Shown here piece after piece: positions 1-8,633 of a DNA stretch of 64,000 bases. Within the stretch, counting starts at the first letter, position 1. Every line of letters starts with the position of its first letter. Below the pieces are notes generated by a model, which saw only the letters and a list, made by a program, of their open reading frames with translations, searched no databases and was not told the DNA's origin. Made by a program: the position numbers and the translations under genes. The DNA comes from Psychrobacter arenosus (GTDB taxonomy: Bacteria; Pseudomonadota; Gammaproteobacteria; Pseudomonadales; Moraxellaceae): assembly GCF_904848165.1 (NCBI RefSeq), contig NZ_LR884459.1:1922001-1986000 (forward strand), read 5' to 3'.

Positions 1-543
1 TACATTATGCTAATAGCAGTTGGGTTAGCTATCTATGGCTTTAGTGAAGCCAAAGCCCGCAGTGCTGATTTCCGAGATTTTTTGGACCGTACGACTTTAC
101 GTCTACCTATCTTTGGTAATATTGCTTATCAAGCCGTTATCGCGCGTTTTTCGCGGACGCTATCAACCACTTTTGCTGCAGGCGTGCCCTTGATTGATGC
201 TTTAAATTCTACAGCCGGCGCTACGAATAACGTGGTGTTCTATAACGCGACTCAACAAATTAAAGATGACGTCTCTACCGGTCAGCAGATGAACTTTGCT
301 ATGCGTTCGACCAATCTGTTTCCTAGTATGGCGATTCAGATGGTTGCAATTGGTGAAGAGGCCGGTAGCTTAGAAGAGATGTTGGATAAAGTCGCAGTTT
401 ACTACGAAAACGAAGTTGATAATGCGGTTGATGGTTTGACCAGCTTAATGGAGCCGATGATTATGGCGGTGTTAGGGGTCTTAATCGGTGGCCTAGTTAT
501 CGCTATGTATTTGCCAATCTTCCAAATGGGCTCAGTAATTTAG
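1..543 (+). CDS. pilC: PilC, type IV pilus inner-membrane platform protein (C-terminal part)
   Basis: The reading frame is open from the first base, so the gene starts before the window; only about the last 180 residues are here. The part seen is the second T2SSF domain. It has a cytoplasmic segment with 'SRTLSTTFAAGVPL', then 'MAIQMVAIGEEAG' and 'MLDKVAVYYENEVD', both typical of PilC/GspF. It ends in a hydrophobic helix, 'MIMAVLGVLIGGLVIAMYLP'. PilC is the membrane platform on which the PilB and PilT motors act to extend and retract type IV pili. pilD follows 18 bases later, as in the usual pilB-pilC-pilD order; pilB would lie just upstream of the window. The family call is firm, and the true start cannot be seen. 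Confidence 0.95.
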   Translation, partial: YIMLIAVGLAIYGFSEAKARSADFRDFLDRTTLRLPIFGNIAYQAVIARFSRTLSTTFAAGVPLIDALNSTAGATNNVVFYNATQQIKDDVSTGQQMNFAMRSTNLFPSMAIQMVAIGEEAGSLEEMLDKVAVYYENEVDNAVDGLTSLMEPMIMAVLGVLIGGLVIAMYLPIFQMGSVI

Positions 544-561
544 TCTTAGTTAAGGTCCATT

Positions 562-1455
562 ATGTTGCAGCTTTTACAAGAAAATTTTGGGTTGGCCTTA
601 TTGGCATTTGGCATCCTCGGCCTGTGTGTGGGCAGTTTCTTAAACGTGGTTATTCATCGCATGCCTCTAATGATGATGCGTGAATGGCGACGCGACTGTA
701 GCCAGATATTGAGCGAACAGGCGGATATTTCGGTAGAACTGATGACGCCAGTCAATCAGATTGTCGCTAAAGATACGCCTTTGACCCTAAGCCTGCCGCG
801 CTCACGCTGTCCAAGCTGTGATCATCAGATTAAATGGTATGAAAACATCCCACTAATCAGCTGGCTTATGCTCAGAGGCAAATGCTCAAGCTGCCAACAA
901 GCGATTAGCTCTCGCTATCCTTTTGTAGAAGTCGTTACGGCGCTATTGTCCGTATTGGTTATCTATAAATTTGGCGTAAGTATGCAAGGCTTGGCCGCGC
1001 TAATACTGGTTTGGACCCTAGTGGCTTTAACCGGCATCGATTTTGATACTCAGTTTTTACCAGACCGTCTTACCTTTCCTTTAGCCGGTCTCGGGCTAGC
1101 CGTGAATGCTTATGGTTTATTCATCTCTCCTACTGCTGCGATTTGGGGCTTGTTGATTGGCTTTTTCTCGCTTTGGATTGTGGTCAAAATATTTTATTTA
1201 ATCACTAAAAAACACGGCATGGGCGCTGGAGACTTTAAACTATTGGCGGTTCTGGGCGCTTGGCTTGGCCCTATGATGCTGCCCTTGATTATCTTATTGT
1301 CGTCTTTGTTAGGCTCTATCATCGGGCTGATTCTTATGCGCAAACATGGCGAGAGCAAGCCTTTTGCCTTTGGGCCCTATATTGCTATAGCCGGGATAAT
1401 AGCTTTGCTATATGGCAGTGAAATTATGACCTGGTATTTAAATATGTATGGCTAA
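562..1455 (+). CDS. pilD: PilD, prepilin peptidase and N-methyltransferase
   Basis: This 297-residue integral membrane enzyme cleaves the leader of type IV prepilins and methylates the new N-terminal residue. The N-terminal 'GSFLNVVIHRMP' is the family hallmark. A cytoplasmic loop carries two CxxC pairs (C83/C86 and C108/C111), the zinc-binding motif linked to the methyltransferase domain. The aspartyl protease pair is visible as 'GIDFDTQFLPD' (Asp near 160-162) and 'GMGAGDFK' (D224). Several hydrophobic helices follow residue 125. The loop between the N-terminal motif and the first cysteines is rather long (residues 40-80). It is probably co-transcribed with pilC. The call is strong. Confidence 0.96.
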   Translation: MLQLLQENFGLALLAFGILGLCVGSFLNVVIHRMPLMMMREWRRDCSQILSEQADISVELMTPVNQIVAKDTPLTLSLPRSRCPSCDHQIKWYENIPLISWLMLRGKCSSCQQAISSRYPFVEVVTALLSVLVIYKFGVSMQGLAALILVWTLVALTGIDFDTQFLPDRLTFPLAGLGLAVNAYGLFISPTAAIWGLLIGFFSLWIVVKIFYLITKKHGMGAGDFKLLAVLGAWLGPMMLPLIILLSSLLGSIIGLILMRKHGESKPFAFGPYIAIAGIIALLYGSEIMTWYLNMYG

Positions 1456-1619
1456 CGAATGAGCGGGAAATATAACTTATTGACCGCTAAGCTCTAGCCC
1501 TTTACCATATTAAAATATGAATATTATCCAGTACCTAGCCAATATCTAGATAGAAGCCTTGTCTAGGCTATTGGTTACTTTCCTTTTTCTATTACTACTT
1601 TGAAAGCAACCGTACCGCT

Positions 1620-2303
1620 ATGATGCCACTCTCTACGACCGACTCTATCTTGCCGCAAACTTTTTCCACTAAAAACACACGCACTAAACTGCCCTTTATT
1701 GTGGGGTTAACGGGTGGGATTGGCAGTGGTAAATCCGCTGCGAGCGATTGGTTCGCGGCGCAAGGTATTGAGATTATTGATGCCGATGTCATCGCTCATC
1801 AAATCGTAGCCAAAGGCCAACCGGCCTTAGAGCAAATTAAAGAAAAGTTTGGCGACTGGGTATTGACCGCAGAGGGTGAGATGGACCGCGCTGCTATGCG
1901 CGCGCATGTGTTTGCCCATCCTAATGCGTTGATTGACTTGGAAGATATTACCCATCCGGCAGTACGTGAGCATGCCAAACAAGCCTTACAAACGGCTACC
2001 TCACCTTATGTCATTTTATCCGCGCCTTTACTGCTAGAATCTGCAGAAGCCGGGCTCGCCAAACTGTGTCAACGGGTCTTAGTGATAGATGTCAATGAGG
2101 ATTTACAGCTAGCGCGAGCAGGCGCAAGAGACCAACAAAGCCATGATAAAATTAAAGCGATTATGGCCAATCAACTTTCACGTCATGACCGTGTGGCTCA
2201 GGCGGATGATGTGATTATCAATGAAGCAGACTTAGACGCGCTATATGCTAAATTACAGCCGCTCCATGAGCAGTATTTGCAACTGGCGAGCACTTATCGC
2301 TAA
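1620..2303 (+). CDS. coaE: CoaE, dephospho-CoA kinase
   Basis: The product catalyses the last step of coenzyme A synthesis, ATP-dependent phosphorylation of the 3'-hydroxyl of dephospho-CoA. The P-loop 'GGIGSGKS' lies at residues 32-39, followed by 'DADVIAHQIV' and 'HPAVREH', both typical of CoaE. About 24 residues precede the usual 'IVGLTGGIGSGKS' start. I see no other ATG before the P-loop, so either ATG at 1620 or 1623 is taken and the N-terminal extension is probably real. pilD-coaE adjacency is common in gammaproteobacteria. The 164-base gap to pilD suggests its own promoter. Confidence 0.95.
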   Translation: MMPLSTTDSILPQTFSTKNTRTKLPFIVGLTGGIGSGKSAASDWFAAQGIEIIDADVIAHQIVAKGQPALEQIKEKFGDWVLTAEGEMDRAAMRAHVFAHPNALIDLEDITHPAVREHAKQALQTATSPYVILSAPLLLESAEAGLAKLCQRVLVIDVNEDLQLARAGARDQQSHDKIKAIMANQLSRHDRVAQADDVIINEADLDALYAKLQPLHEQYLQLASTYR

Positions 2304-2351
2304 CTAATAATGTAAAGCTAAGCACTGTCCATAAAATAAAAGCTCTCCATT

Positions 2352-2391
2352 AAAAAAGACGCTCTCTATTATCTAGAGTAGCGTCTTTTTT
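2352..2391. terminator. bidirectional rho-independent terminator between coaE and rlmB
   Basis: An inverted repeat with arms AAAAAAGACGCT (2352-2363) and AGCGTCTTTTTT (2380-2391) has A and T runs on both sides. It lies between two convergent genes and can stop transcription from either direction. Confidence 0.85.
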
Positions 2392-2473
2392 AATGAGGGT
2401 CAGTTTATGCCGACTAGATTAAACCATACTAGTTGCTAAGCATAAGCTGACCTAAACCAAGTATAAACTACTT

Positions 2474-3226
2474 TTATTGACGTTGACGCACCACTTCATA
2501 CAGTGCCATGCCTGTGGCCACGCTGACATTTAGGCTTTGCAGTTGTCCCTGAGCATTACCAGGCATAGGAATAAACACTAACTCGTCACAGTGCTCGCTA
2601 GTTAAGCGGCGCATTCCTTCACCTTCTGAGCCCATAACCAAAGCGACTTTACCCGTCAAATCTGCTTGCTGAATAGGGCGAGCCGTCTCATCTAAAGCAG
2701 TACCAAAAATAAACACGCCGGCTTGTTTAAGCTGACCCAATGTCCGTGCCAAATTCGTCACGCTAATAATAGGAATCATGTCTGCGGCCCCAACGGCTAC
2801 TTTTGCGACAGTTGGCGTAAGACTGGCCGCATGGTGTTTGGGACAAATGACTGCATCCACTCCCATTGCTACTGCTGTACGCAGACAAGCGCCAAAGTTA
2901 TGCGGATCAGTGATTTGATCTAGCACTAACAATAAGCAATCATCCTTGGCCGTAAAATTATCTAGCTCACCTTCGTCCGCAAAGCTCATGGGCCGCGCAT
3001 GAATGACCACCCCTTGGTGTTGCGGGCTGCCACACAGTTGGGTCAGATTATCTTTTTGCGCATATTGAATGCTAATGCCATTAGCTTGCGCGGTCTCAAT
3101 CAATGCCTGAATGCTCTCATCCGTCTCGCGACCCTTTTGGATAAATAGACTTAACCCATCTAAAGGACGAATATTGAGGAGCGCATCGATGGCATGAATG
3201 CCATAAAAATAGGTAGGCTTAGCCAT
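2474..3226 (-). CDS. rlmB: RlmB, 23S rRNA 2'-O-methyltransferase (G2251 type)
   Basis: A 250-residue SpoU/TrmH-family (SPOUT) enzyme. RlmB methylates the 2'-hydroxyl of G2251 in the peptidyl-transferase loop of 23S rRNA. The start 'YFYGIHAIDALL' matches the RlmB substrate-binding domain. The catalytic domain shows 'LLVLDQITDPHNFGACLRTA' (motif 1), 'LVMGSEGEGMRRLT' (motif 2) and 'LNVSVATGMALYE' (motif 3), the knotted cofactor site. The length equals the family norm. It converges on coaE and shares the terminator at 2352-2391. Strong call; other SpoU rRNA enzymes are the only alternative. Confidence 0.93.
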   Translation of the reverse strand: MAKPTYFYGIHAIDALLNIRPLDGLSLFIQKGRETDESIQALIETAQANGISIQYAQKDNLTQLCGSPQHQGVVIHARPMSFADEGELDNFTAKDDCLLLVLDQITDPHNFGACLRTAVAMGVDAVICPKHHAASLTPTVAKVAVGAADMIPIISVTNLARTLGQLKQAGVFIFGTALDETARPIQQADLTGKVALVMGSEGEGMRRLTSEHCDELVFIPMPGNAQGQLQSLNVSVATGMALYEVVRQRQ

Positions 3227-3494
3227 AATAATTTAAATCCGTGCTTGAGAGTTAGAATGAAAAAGGGAGAGGGAGCAGCAAATGCCCGTAGAAAAGATTA
3301 ATAGCAACGAACAAATAAGCAGCAAACACAGCCATCATTTGCTGGGTTCACTGCTATATCTTAACTGGATAAAGGAGCACTGCAAAGGCACTGAGCTTGC
3401 TGAAGTACCCTATAGTATAGTCAGCATAGCCAGTGGGAGGGCAGTAACGCTTGCTGGCATAAAGCCCGTCACTATAAACCGTAGAGGGAGCTGA

Positions 3495-3830
3495 TTAGCC
3501 TTCTAAGTGACAGATATATTGGACAATTTGTTCAGTGCGTAGGTTGAAACCGCTTTCTCCAGCAACCATAAAGGACTGCCCAGCGCGGTAATAACTGAAG
3601 TCACCTTCCCCATTAATTTTGACTTCACATTCGCCACTGATAATTTCAATACGCTCAGAGGTATGGGTAGCAAAGTGATATTGCATGACCTCTTCATCAC
3701 ACGGCAAAATCACCCCTAGCATTTTTTTACTGCCATCATCAAAAGATACGGTATGGCTACTACAGCGCCCGTCGTAAGAAATATTTGCCTTGGCATCGAC
3801 AGTCACATTATTAAATTGTTCCGCTGACAT
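3495..3830 (-). CDS. ppnP: PpnP, pyrimidine/purine nucleoside phosphorylase (DUF1255 cupin)
   Basis: A 111-residue single-domain cupin. PpnP splits many purine and pyrimidine nucleosides with phosphate, giving the free base and ribose 1-phosphate. The start of the conserved domain, 'ANISYDGRCSSHTVSFDDGSK', and the cupin core with 'HTSERIEIISGECEVKI' and 'YRAGQSFMVAGESGF' match the YaiE/PpnP family. The start is supported by a GGAAGG ribosome-binding site 6-7 bases upstream. It is slightly longer than the E. coli protein (94 residues) at the N-terminus. It is not clearly in an operon. Confidence 0.92.
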   Translation of the reverse strand: MSAEQFNNVTVDAKANISYDGRCSSHTVSFDDGSKKMLGVILPCDEEVMQYHFATHTSERIEIISGECEVKINGEGDFSYYRAGQSFMVAGESGFNLRTEQIVQYICHLEG

Positions 3831-4484
3831 AGTAGCCTTCCTTAATCGTATAAACTAAATTATTCAAAGATAATTTAACAAGAATATGATGCACCATAGT
3901 GCGTGGTGGATAATCTACAGAATTTTAGCGCTCAACCTTAAGCTTATTTTGTAGTATTACTCGAAACGATGGTTAACTGGGTATTCAACTGCGATAACTT
4001 AACTTATTTTTAATTCTTTGACTGCCTGATGATTTAAGTCAGTCAGCCGCTGCAAAACCTATGACCACATGGTTAATAGGGTCAACTAAAGGCTTGCTGG
4101 CGTTACTTTGTCTGATTTATGGTAGAGCGAGCATTAAAATACATGCTGTTCCTGCCTGATTAGAACGTTACCTAATAGCCAAAGTTTGGTTGGCTTTAAG
4201 TAAGTTTATGCTAACACATTATCTCTACAAAGTTTATGACTGCTTAGCATAAAATTACTCGTCTTATTATATAGACTAATGGCGTATAGCAACAGTTTTA
4301 GCTAGGGTTAAGCTAGTGTCTAACGATGACCCTGCTACCCTTTAGTTATCGTCGCCTAATAAAATTTTTTAGCCCTTAACTGTGGCCCATAACAAGTCGT
4401 TAGCTACTCTTTTTATTGCTTGATTTGTGGTAGTGTTGCAGAATAACTCACCTATACCTTTTTATGGTTCATGAGACGCCCTTA
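3831..4484. other. intergenic region between ppnP and recN
   Basis: About 650 bases upstream of both divergent genes. I see no convincing gene, RNA or strong hairpin. It should hold the recN promoter; I could not pick out a LexA box with confidence. Confidence 0.5.
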
Positions 4485-6161
4485 ATGCTCACATCCTTAA
4501 CGTTAAACCAATTTGCTTTAATCGCCCATAATGAGCTTAGCTTTGCTGAAGGTTTCAATGTCATTACTGGCGAAACTGGTGCCGGCAAATCTTTGTTATT
4601 AGACGCATTGTCCTTGTGTGTGGGTGAGCGTGCGGATACCAGTATGGTGCGCCACGGTGCTGACCATGCCGATATCTATGCCCAGTTTGATGTGCTCGAT
4701 AATCAGGCTGTGCAGCAATGGTTTAACACCCATGAGCGCGAGCTAGAAGAAGAGCTGCTCATCCGCCGTCAGCTGAGCAGCAATGGTCGCTCCAAGGCCT
4801 GGCTAAATGGGACGCCAGTGAGCCTTAATGAGCTTAAATCTTTGGGCTCGCTACTGGTCAATATTCATAGCCAACACGCCCAACAAGCGCTCCTGAAACC
4901 ACAATTTGTCATTGACTGGCTTGATGATATGGCCGGGTTAACTCAGCTCGCTCAGCAAACCTCTGACGCCTATTCCACGTACCAAAAGCTTACCCGCCGC
5001 GCCGAAGATATCGCCAATCAAGAGTCGCAGCGCCAGGACCGGATTCAGTTACTGCAAAGCCAACTGGCCGATGTTGCGCCTTTATTGGCGGTGAACTATG
5101 CACAGATTGAAGCCGAGCATGAAGAATTGTCTAATATCGAAGCCTTGATGCAAGAGGCCAGTCAAGCATTAGCGCTATTGGATAACGATGGGGATGAGCC
5201 AGACGTCATGGCGATGTTGGGTCGGGCTATTAAGCTATGCGACCATCAAGCTAGCGTTAGCCAAACCTTTGCGCAAGCGTCAGAGCAGTTGTATATTGCT
5301 CAAGAGCAAATTAGCGAGGCGGTCAGCTCTTTATCCGCTTATGCAGAACAGCAATTGCCCGATCCAGAACGTCTTATCGAATTGGACACCCTGATTAGTT
5401 TAGGCCATAGGCTGTCACGTAAGCATGGCTTACCCATCAGTGATCTAATCGCTGAATCTGCAGAGTGGCAACAGCAGCTAGAAGCCCTACAAAATGAGCC
5501 TTCTAGCGAGGTCATTGCTGAACAAGTAGCCGCCGCTTGGCAAGCGTACTTATTAGTAGCCCAAGACCTGAGCGAGGGACGTCGTAAAGCTGCCCCTGCT
5601 ATCGCTAGTGAATTGGTCAATCAATTGCAGCCTTTAGCGCTACCCAATGCCCGTTGTGAGTTTGTCTTTACATCCAAAGCTGCCGAGCGCAGCTATAATA
5701 GTAATGGCATCGATGATATCGAGCTGTTATTTAGCGCCAACGTGGGTATGCCCATGCAGCCGCTGTATAAGATTGCTTCAGGGGGTGAGTTATCGCGTAT
5801 GGCTTTGGTGATGCAAGTTCTGCATGCTACCCGCCAAGACCATGAATTAGCTAAACCGATGCTAGTTTTTGATGAAGTAGATGTCGGGATTAGTGGCGCT
5901 ACCGCCCAAGTCGTGGGCGAATTGCTGCGTACTTTAGGTCAAAGCCAGCAGCTATTGGCCATCACGCACCAAGCGCAGGTAGCGGCGCAATCGCATCAGC
6001 ATATTCTAGTCCAGAAACATCATGAGGAGCAGACCCAGAGTGAGTTACAGATTATCTCTGGCGATGCGCAAATCGATGAGCTAGCGCGTATGTCAGGAGG
6101 CGTAATTATTACCGAGATTACCCGTGACCATGCGCGTAGCTTAGTGGCAGCAGTTAAATAA
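4485..6161 (+). CDS. recN: RecN, SMC-like DNA repair ATPase
   Basis: A 558-residue SMC-family protein that acts early in double-strand break repair and holds sister chromosomes together. Walker A 'GETGAGKS' is at residues 29-36. A long central region rich in Gln and Glu is the coiled coil. Near the C-terminus come the signature 'SGGELSRMAL' and the Walker B region 'LVFDEVDVGISG'. The ATG at 4485 is preferred to the one at 4464, because it gives the usual 'LTSLTLNQFALI' start and has GAGA at a normal distance, while 4464 lacks a ribosome-binding site. The length matches E. coli RecN (553). Confidence 0.96.
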   Translation: MLTSLTLNQFALIAHNELSFAEGFNVITGETGAGKSLLLDALSLCVGERADTSMVRHGADHADIYAQFDVLDNQAVQQWFNTHERELEEELLIRRQLSSNGRSKAWLNGTPVSLNELKSLGSLLVNIHSQHAQQALLKPQFVIDWLDDMAGLTQLAQQTSDAYSTYQKLTRRAEDIANQESQRQDRIQLLQSQLADVAPLLAVNYAQIEAEHEELSNIEALMQEASQALALLDNDGDEPDVMAMLGRAIKLCDHQASVSQTFAQASEQLYIAQEQISEAVSSLSAYAEQQLPDPERLIELDTLISLGHRLSRKHGLPISDLIAESAEWQQQLEALQNEPSSEVIAEQVAAAWQAYLLVAQDLSEGRRKAAPAIASELVNQLQPLALPNARCEFVFTSKAAERSYNSNGIDDIELLFSANVGMPMQPLYKIASGGELSRMALVMQVLHATRQDHELAKPMLVFDEVDVGISGATAQVVGELLRTLGQSQQLLAITHQAQVAAQSHQHILVQKHHEEQTQSELQIISGDAQIDELARMSGGVIITEITRDHARSLVAAVK

Positions 6162-6357
6162 TCGAGCTCATGCAGGATTCATGCTACGCCCCTATAGCCT
6201 ATTGATAAAGTCCCTGACTGCCCCCATTTTATAAGGGTTAGAACGAGGCTTTTGACGCTTGTAAATTAGCAAGCTGAGTTTTATGAATGTCTGTACGTTA
6301 CGTCTTATCCTAAATAATCCTGCGGGACTACCCCTTTCTTGTTTGTAAAAGTTGCCT

Positions 6358-6921
6358 ATGCCTTTAGATAATTTGACCCATCACTTTTTGATCGCGTCGC
6401 CGCAAATGCCGGATCCTCGATTTGCGCAGGCGCTGATTTATATTTGCCGACATGATAAGCACGGTGCTTTAGGCCTGCGTGTTAATCAGCCTGTAGCTGA
6501 TACGCGAGTGGGCAAGTTATTAGAAGACCTCGATATAGAAGTGAGCAATACTCAAGTTATGGATGATTTGGCGCTAGAAGGGGGGCCGATGTATCCTGAG
6601 GTTGGCTTTGTCTTGCATACCGGTCAACCCATCTGGGCGTCCTCTTTTGCTATTTCAGAAAACGTCTGTATTACCACTAGCCGTGATGTGTTGCAGCGCA
6701 TTGCTGCCGGTCAAGGTGTCGGCCACTATCAACTCTGTCTCGGTCATGCCAGCTGGGGCAGAACTCAGCTAGAGCGTGAGATTGAAGGTGGGGATTGGTT
6801 AGTGTGCCCAGCGGATCTTAGCTTGTTATTTGAGGCCCCTTTTGCAGAACGTTGGCATCTAGCCGCTAGTAAGATTGGCGTGAATTTAGACTTCCTAAGT
6901 AGTGATATCGGTCATGCTTGA
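6358..6921 (+). CDS. YqgE/AlgH family protein (UPF0301)
   Basis: A 187-residue protein of the UPF0301 family. The family marks are '[26 protein letters not shown]' near the N-terminus (given here in part), '[10 protein letters not shown]', '[15 protein letters not shown]' and '[15 protein letters not shown]'. The molecular function is not established; the name AlgH comes from a link to alginate regulation in Pseudomonas. The ATG at 6358 is preferred to a TTG two codons earlier. The end overlaps ruvX by 8 bases, so the two are co-transcribed, as in most gammaproteobacteria. Confidence 0.92.
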   Translation: MPLDNLTHHFLIASPQMPDPRFAQALIYICRHDKHGALGLRVNQPVADTRVGKLLEDLDIEVSNTQVMDDLALEGGPMYPEVGFVLHTGQPIWASSFAISENVCITTSRDVLQRIAAGQGVGHYQLCLGHASWGRTQLEREIEGGDWLVCPADLSLLFEAPFAERWHLAASKIGVNLDFLSSDIGHA

Positions 6922-7399
6922 GCCTAATAATTTACCAGAAATAAACGGCGACGACGTTAGCTCGCCTGCAACAGACGCTAAGTTGGTGCTAGCCCTCGAT
7001 TATGGCGTGAAGAAAATGGGCATGGCGCTTGGCAATACCTTAACTAAAAATGCCCGTGCCTTTGATATCTTAGCGATGGACAATGGCCAACCGGATTGGG
7101 ATAATTTATTAGGCATCATCGATAAATGGAAAATCAACCAAGTCGTGGTAGGCTTGCCGTTGAATATGGACGGTAGCGGCTCGATGCTGTCTAAGCGCGC
7201 GCATAAGTTTGCCCGCCGTTTGGCGCATCGGATGGGTGAGGAGCGCATGACAGTAGAAGTTATCATGGTGGACGAACGTTTAACCTCGATAGAAGCTCGG
7301 CAAATGGCTTGGGAGCAAGGTTGGATAGCTCATGAGCGTGACCCTATTGATGATATTGCTGCCTGTATCCTGTTGGATTCTTACTTATCCGCGCTGTAA
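6914..7399 (+). CDS. ruvX: RuvX/YqgF, 16S pre-rRNA 5' processing nuclease (RNase H fold)
   Basis: A 161-residue RNase H-like protein. YqgF was first described as a putative Holliday junction resolvase and is now linked to 5' end maturation of 16S rRNA. The core is '[15 protein letters not shown]' (catalytic Asp at residue 29), '[12 protein letters not shown]', '[10 protein letters not shown]' and the C-terminal '[13 protein letters not shown]'. The ATG at 6914 is chosen over an in-frame GTG at 6902, because it gives the standard start. There are about 20 extra N-terminal residues before the fold. Confidence 0.93.
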   Translation: MLEPNNLPEINGDDVSSPATDAKLVLALDYGVKKMGMALGNTLTKNARAFDILAMDNGQPDWDNLLGIIDKWKINQVVVGLPLNMDGSGSMLSKRAHKFARRLAHRMGEERMTVEVIMVDERLTSIEARQMAWEQGWIAHERDPIDDIAACILLDSYLSAL

Positions 7400-7502
7400 G
7401 TGGCTTTGTTTTAAGCGTTAGCAGCTTTGTCAGTCTGCTGATTGTAGCTATGACTGACCTATTGAATAACCGGTACGACATTCTCTTTTTGGCGCCCTAC
7501 TT

Positions 7503-7973
7503 ATGACCAACCCGACTACCACCACGCCCTCACCTACTGGGTTTGCCCCTCTGGCAATTCAGCGCATTCGTGGGGCGCAAAAGCTCAATCGTTTGGCCAT
7601 TTATGCCATTTACGTAGCGATAGTCGCCTTTATTATTTTTGGCACCTTCGCTAGCATGAAAGCTTATCGTGATAGCGATGTCCTCTATATGTTGTTTTAC
7701 TACTTGCCCTATGTGCTCGTCGGTTTGACTGTACCTATTACGCTATACAATGCCTTTATTATCCTACGTTATCGCCTAAACCAACCGTCCATGGTGGCGA
7801 TTAGTATTGGCCTAGCCGTGATTTTAACGCTAGTGAGCTTATTGTTTTCATTATCCGGTTGGTTGTGGTTAGGCATTGCCGCTTGGATGGGCGCCGCTTT
7901 TCTATTTAGTGCTAACTTTAAACGGTTTTTTAAGTTTATTGATGAGCATCCGCATGGTACGCCAGATGCTTAA
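7503..7973 (+). CDS. small integral membrane protein of unknown function
   Basis: A 156-residue protein with four clear hydrophobic segments, at about residues 33-50, 66-88, 97-116 and 118-136. A polar, Thr/Pro-rich N-terminus precedes them and a short basic stretch ('NFKRFFKFIDEHPHG') ends the protein. I do not recognise the family. It sits 103 bases after ruvX and 41 bases before the TusA-like gene, so it may share a transcript with them. The hydrophobic pattern and codon use fit a real gene. Confidence 0.75.
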   Translation: MTNPTTTTPSPTGFAPLAIQRIRGAQKLNRLAIYAIYVAIVAFIIFGTFASMKAYRDSDVLYMLFYYLPYVLVGLTVPITLYNAFIILRYRLNQPSMVAISIGLAVILTLVSLLFSLSGWLWLGIAAWMGAAFLFSANFKRFFKFIDEHPHGTPDA

Positions 7974-8014
7974 GACGCTTACTGCTGAATCCTTTTTTCA
8001 ATTAATCTAACCTT

Positions 8015-8377
8015 ATGACTGCACTTATGATGACCTCTACCAATACTGCCTTAGACAACGCCGCTGCTGCTAGCGACATCCAGCATCATCTAGACACTAA
8101 AGGTCTTATTTGCCCTGAGCCGGTCATGATGCTGCATAAAGTTATCCGTAAAGCAGAGGGTGGCGATGTCATCGAAATCTTCGCCACCGACCCGGCTAGC
8201 AGCCGTGATATTCCTAATTTCTGCCGTCATTTGGGGCATGAGTTATTATTGAGTGAGACGGTGGATAAAGAGCTGGCAGTAGAGTTTTTAGAAAGTACTG
8301 AGTCGCTAGCAGAGGATGATGAGGCTGCTAGTTATGATGTGGTTTATCGTTATTTGGTTAGGAAGAAGTTAGCTTAG
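8015..8377 (+). CDS. tusA: TusA-family sulfur carrier/transferase
   Basis: A 120-residue protein with one TusA domain. 'DTKGLICPEPVMMLHKVIRK' carries the family signature CPxP with the persulfide-bearing cysteine at residue 33. It continues with 'GDVIEIFATDPASSRDIPNFCRHLGHEL'. TusA relays sulfur from IscS to tRNA thiolation and other pathways. The protein is about 40 residues longer than E. coli TusA, with a Ser/Ala-rich leader and a C-terminal tail ('YDVVYRYLVRKK'). A tusBCD or tusE neighbour is absent, so the partner system is unknown. Confidence 0.88.
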   Translation: MTALMMTSTNTALDNAAAASDIQHHLDTKGLICPEPVMMLHKVIRKAEGGDVIEIFATDPASSRDIPNFCRHLGHELLLSETVDKELAVEFLESTESLAEDDEAASYDVVYRYLVRKKLA

Positions 8378-8395
8378 TAATGTACAACTTTTTGT

Positions 8396-8500
8396 AAATC
8401 CCCCCTAGCCCTGAGTCAGGTAATAACAAAGCACTGCTTTGTCCTGACGCAAGAAAAGAGCTATGCTCGCGTGGTTAAAAAGGGGGGTACTAATCTTTTA
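8396..8500. repeat. imperfect inverted intergenic repeat downstream of tusA
   Basis: The stretch begins with a C run and 'CCCCCTAGCCCT' and ends with 'TTAAAAAGGGGGG'. Inside is a smaller hairpin with AACAAAGCA and TGCTTTGTCC arms. The inner piece 'GAGCTATGCTCG' recurs at 57353-57385. This is typical of a short non-coding repeat dispersed between genes in this genus. Confidence 0.55.
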
Positions 8501-8633
8501 ATCACGCCGCAAGAATCCTCCCCTTTTCTCAAAAGACAACTGGACAGACCTGCTCTATCTAATTGTTCACGTTCTTAATAGTAATGCCGACTATAATTTA
8601 GTCTGAATAATTACATACCAAATTGAGACCTTT

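Noticed and set aside
3282..3494. 70-codon frame on the plus strand with a GGGAG ribosome-binding site, ending at the ppnP stop
   Set aside because: The protein has no recognisable pattern and an unusual composition. The neat ribosome-binding site is the only support, so I did not call it.
3831..4484. LexA (SOS) box before recN
   Set aside because: I looked for CTG(N10)CAG-like sites and saw none convincing; Moraxellaceae often lack classical LexA control.
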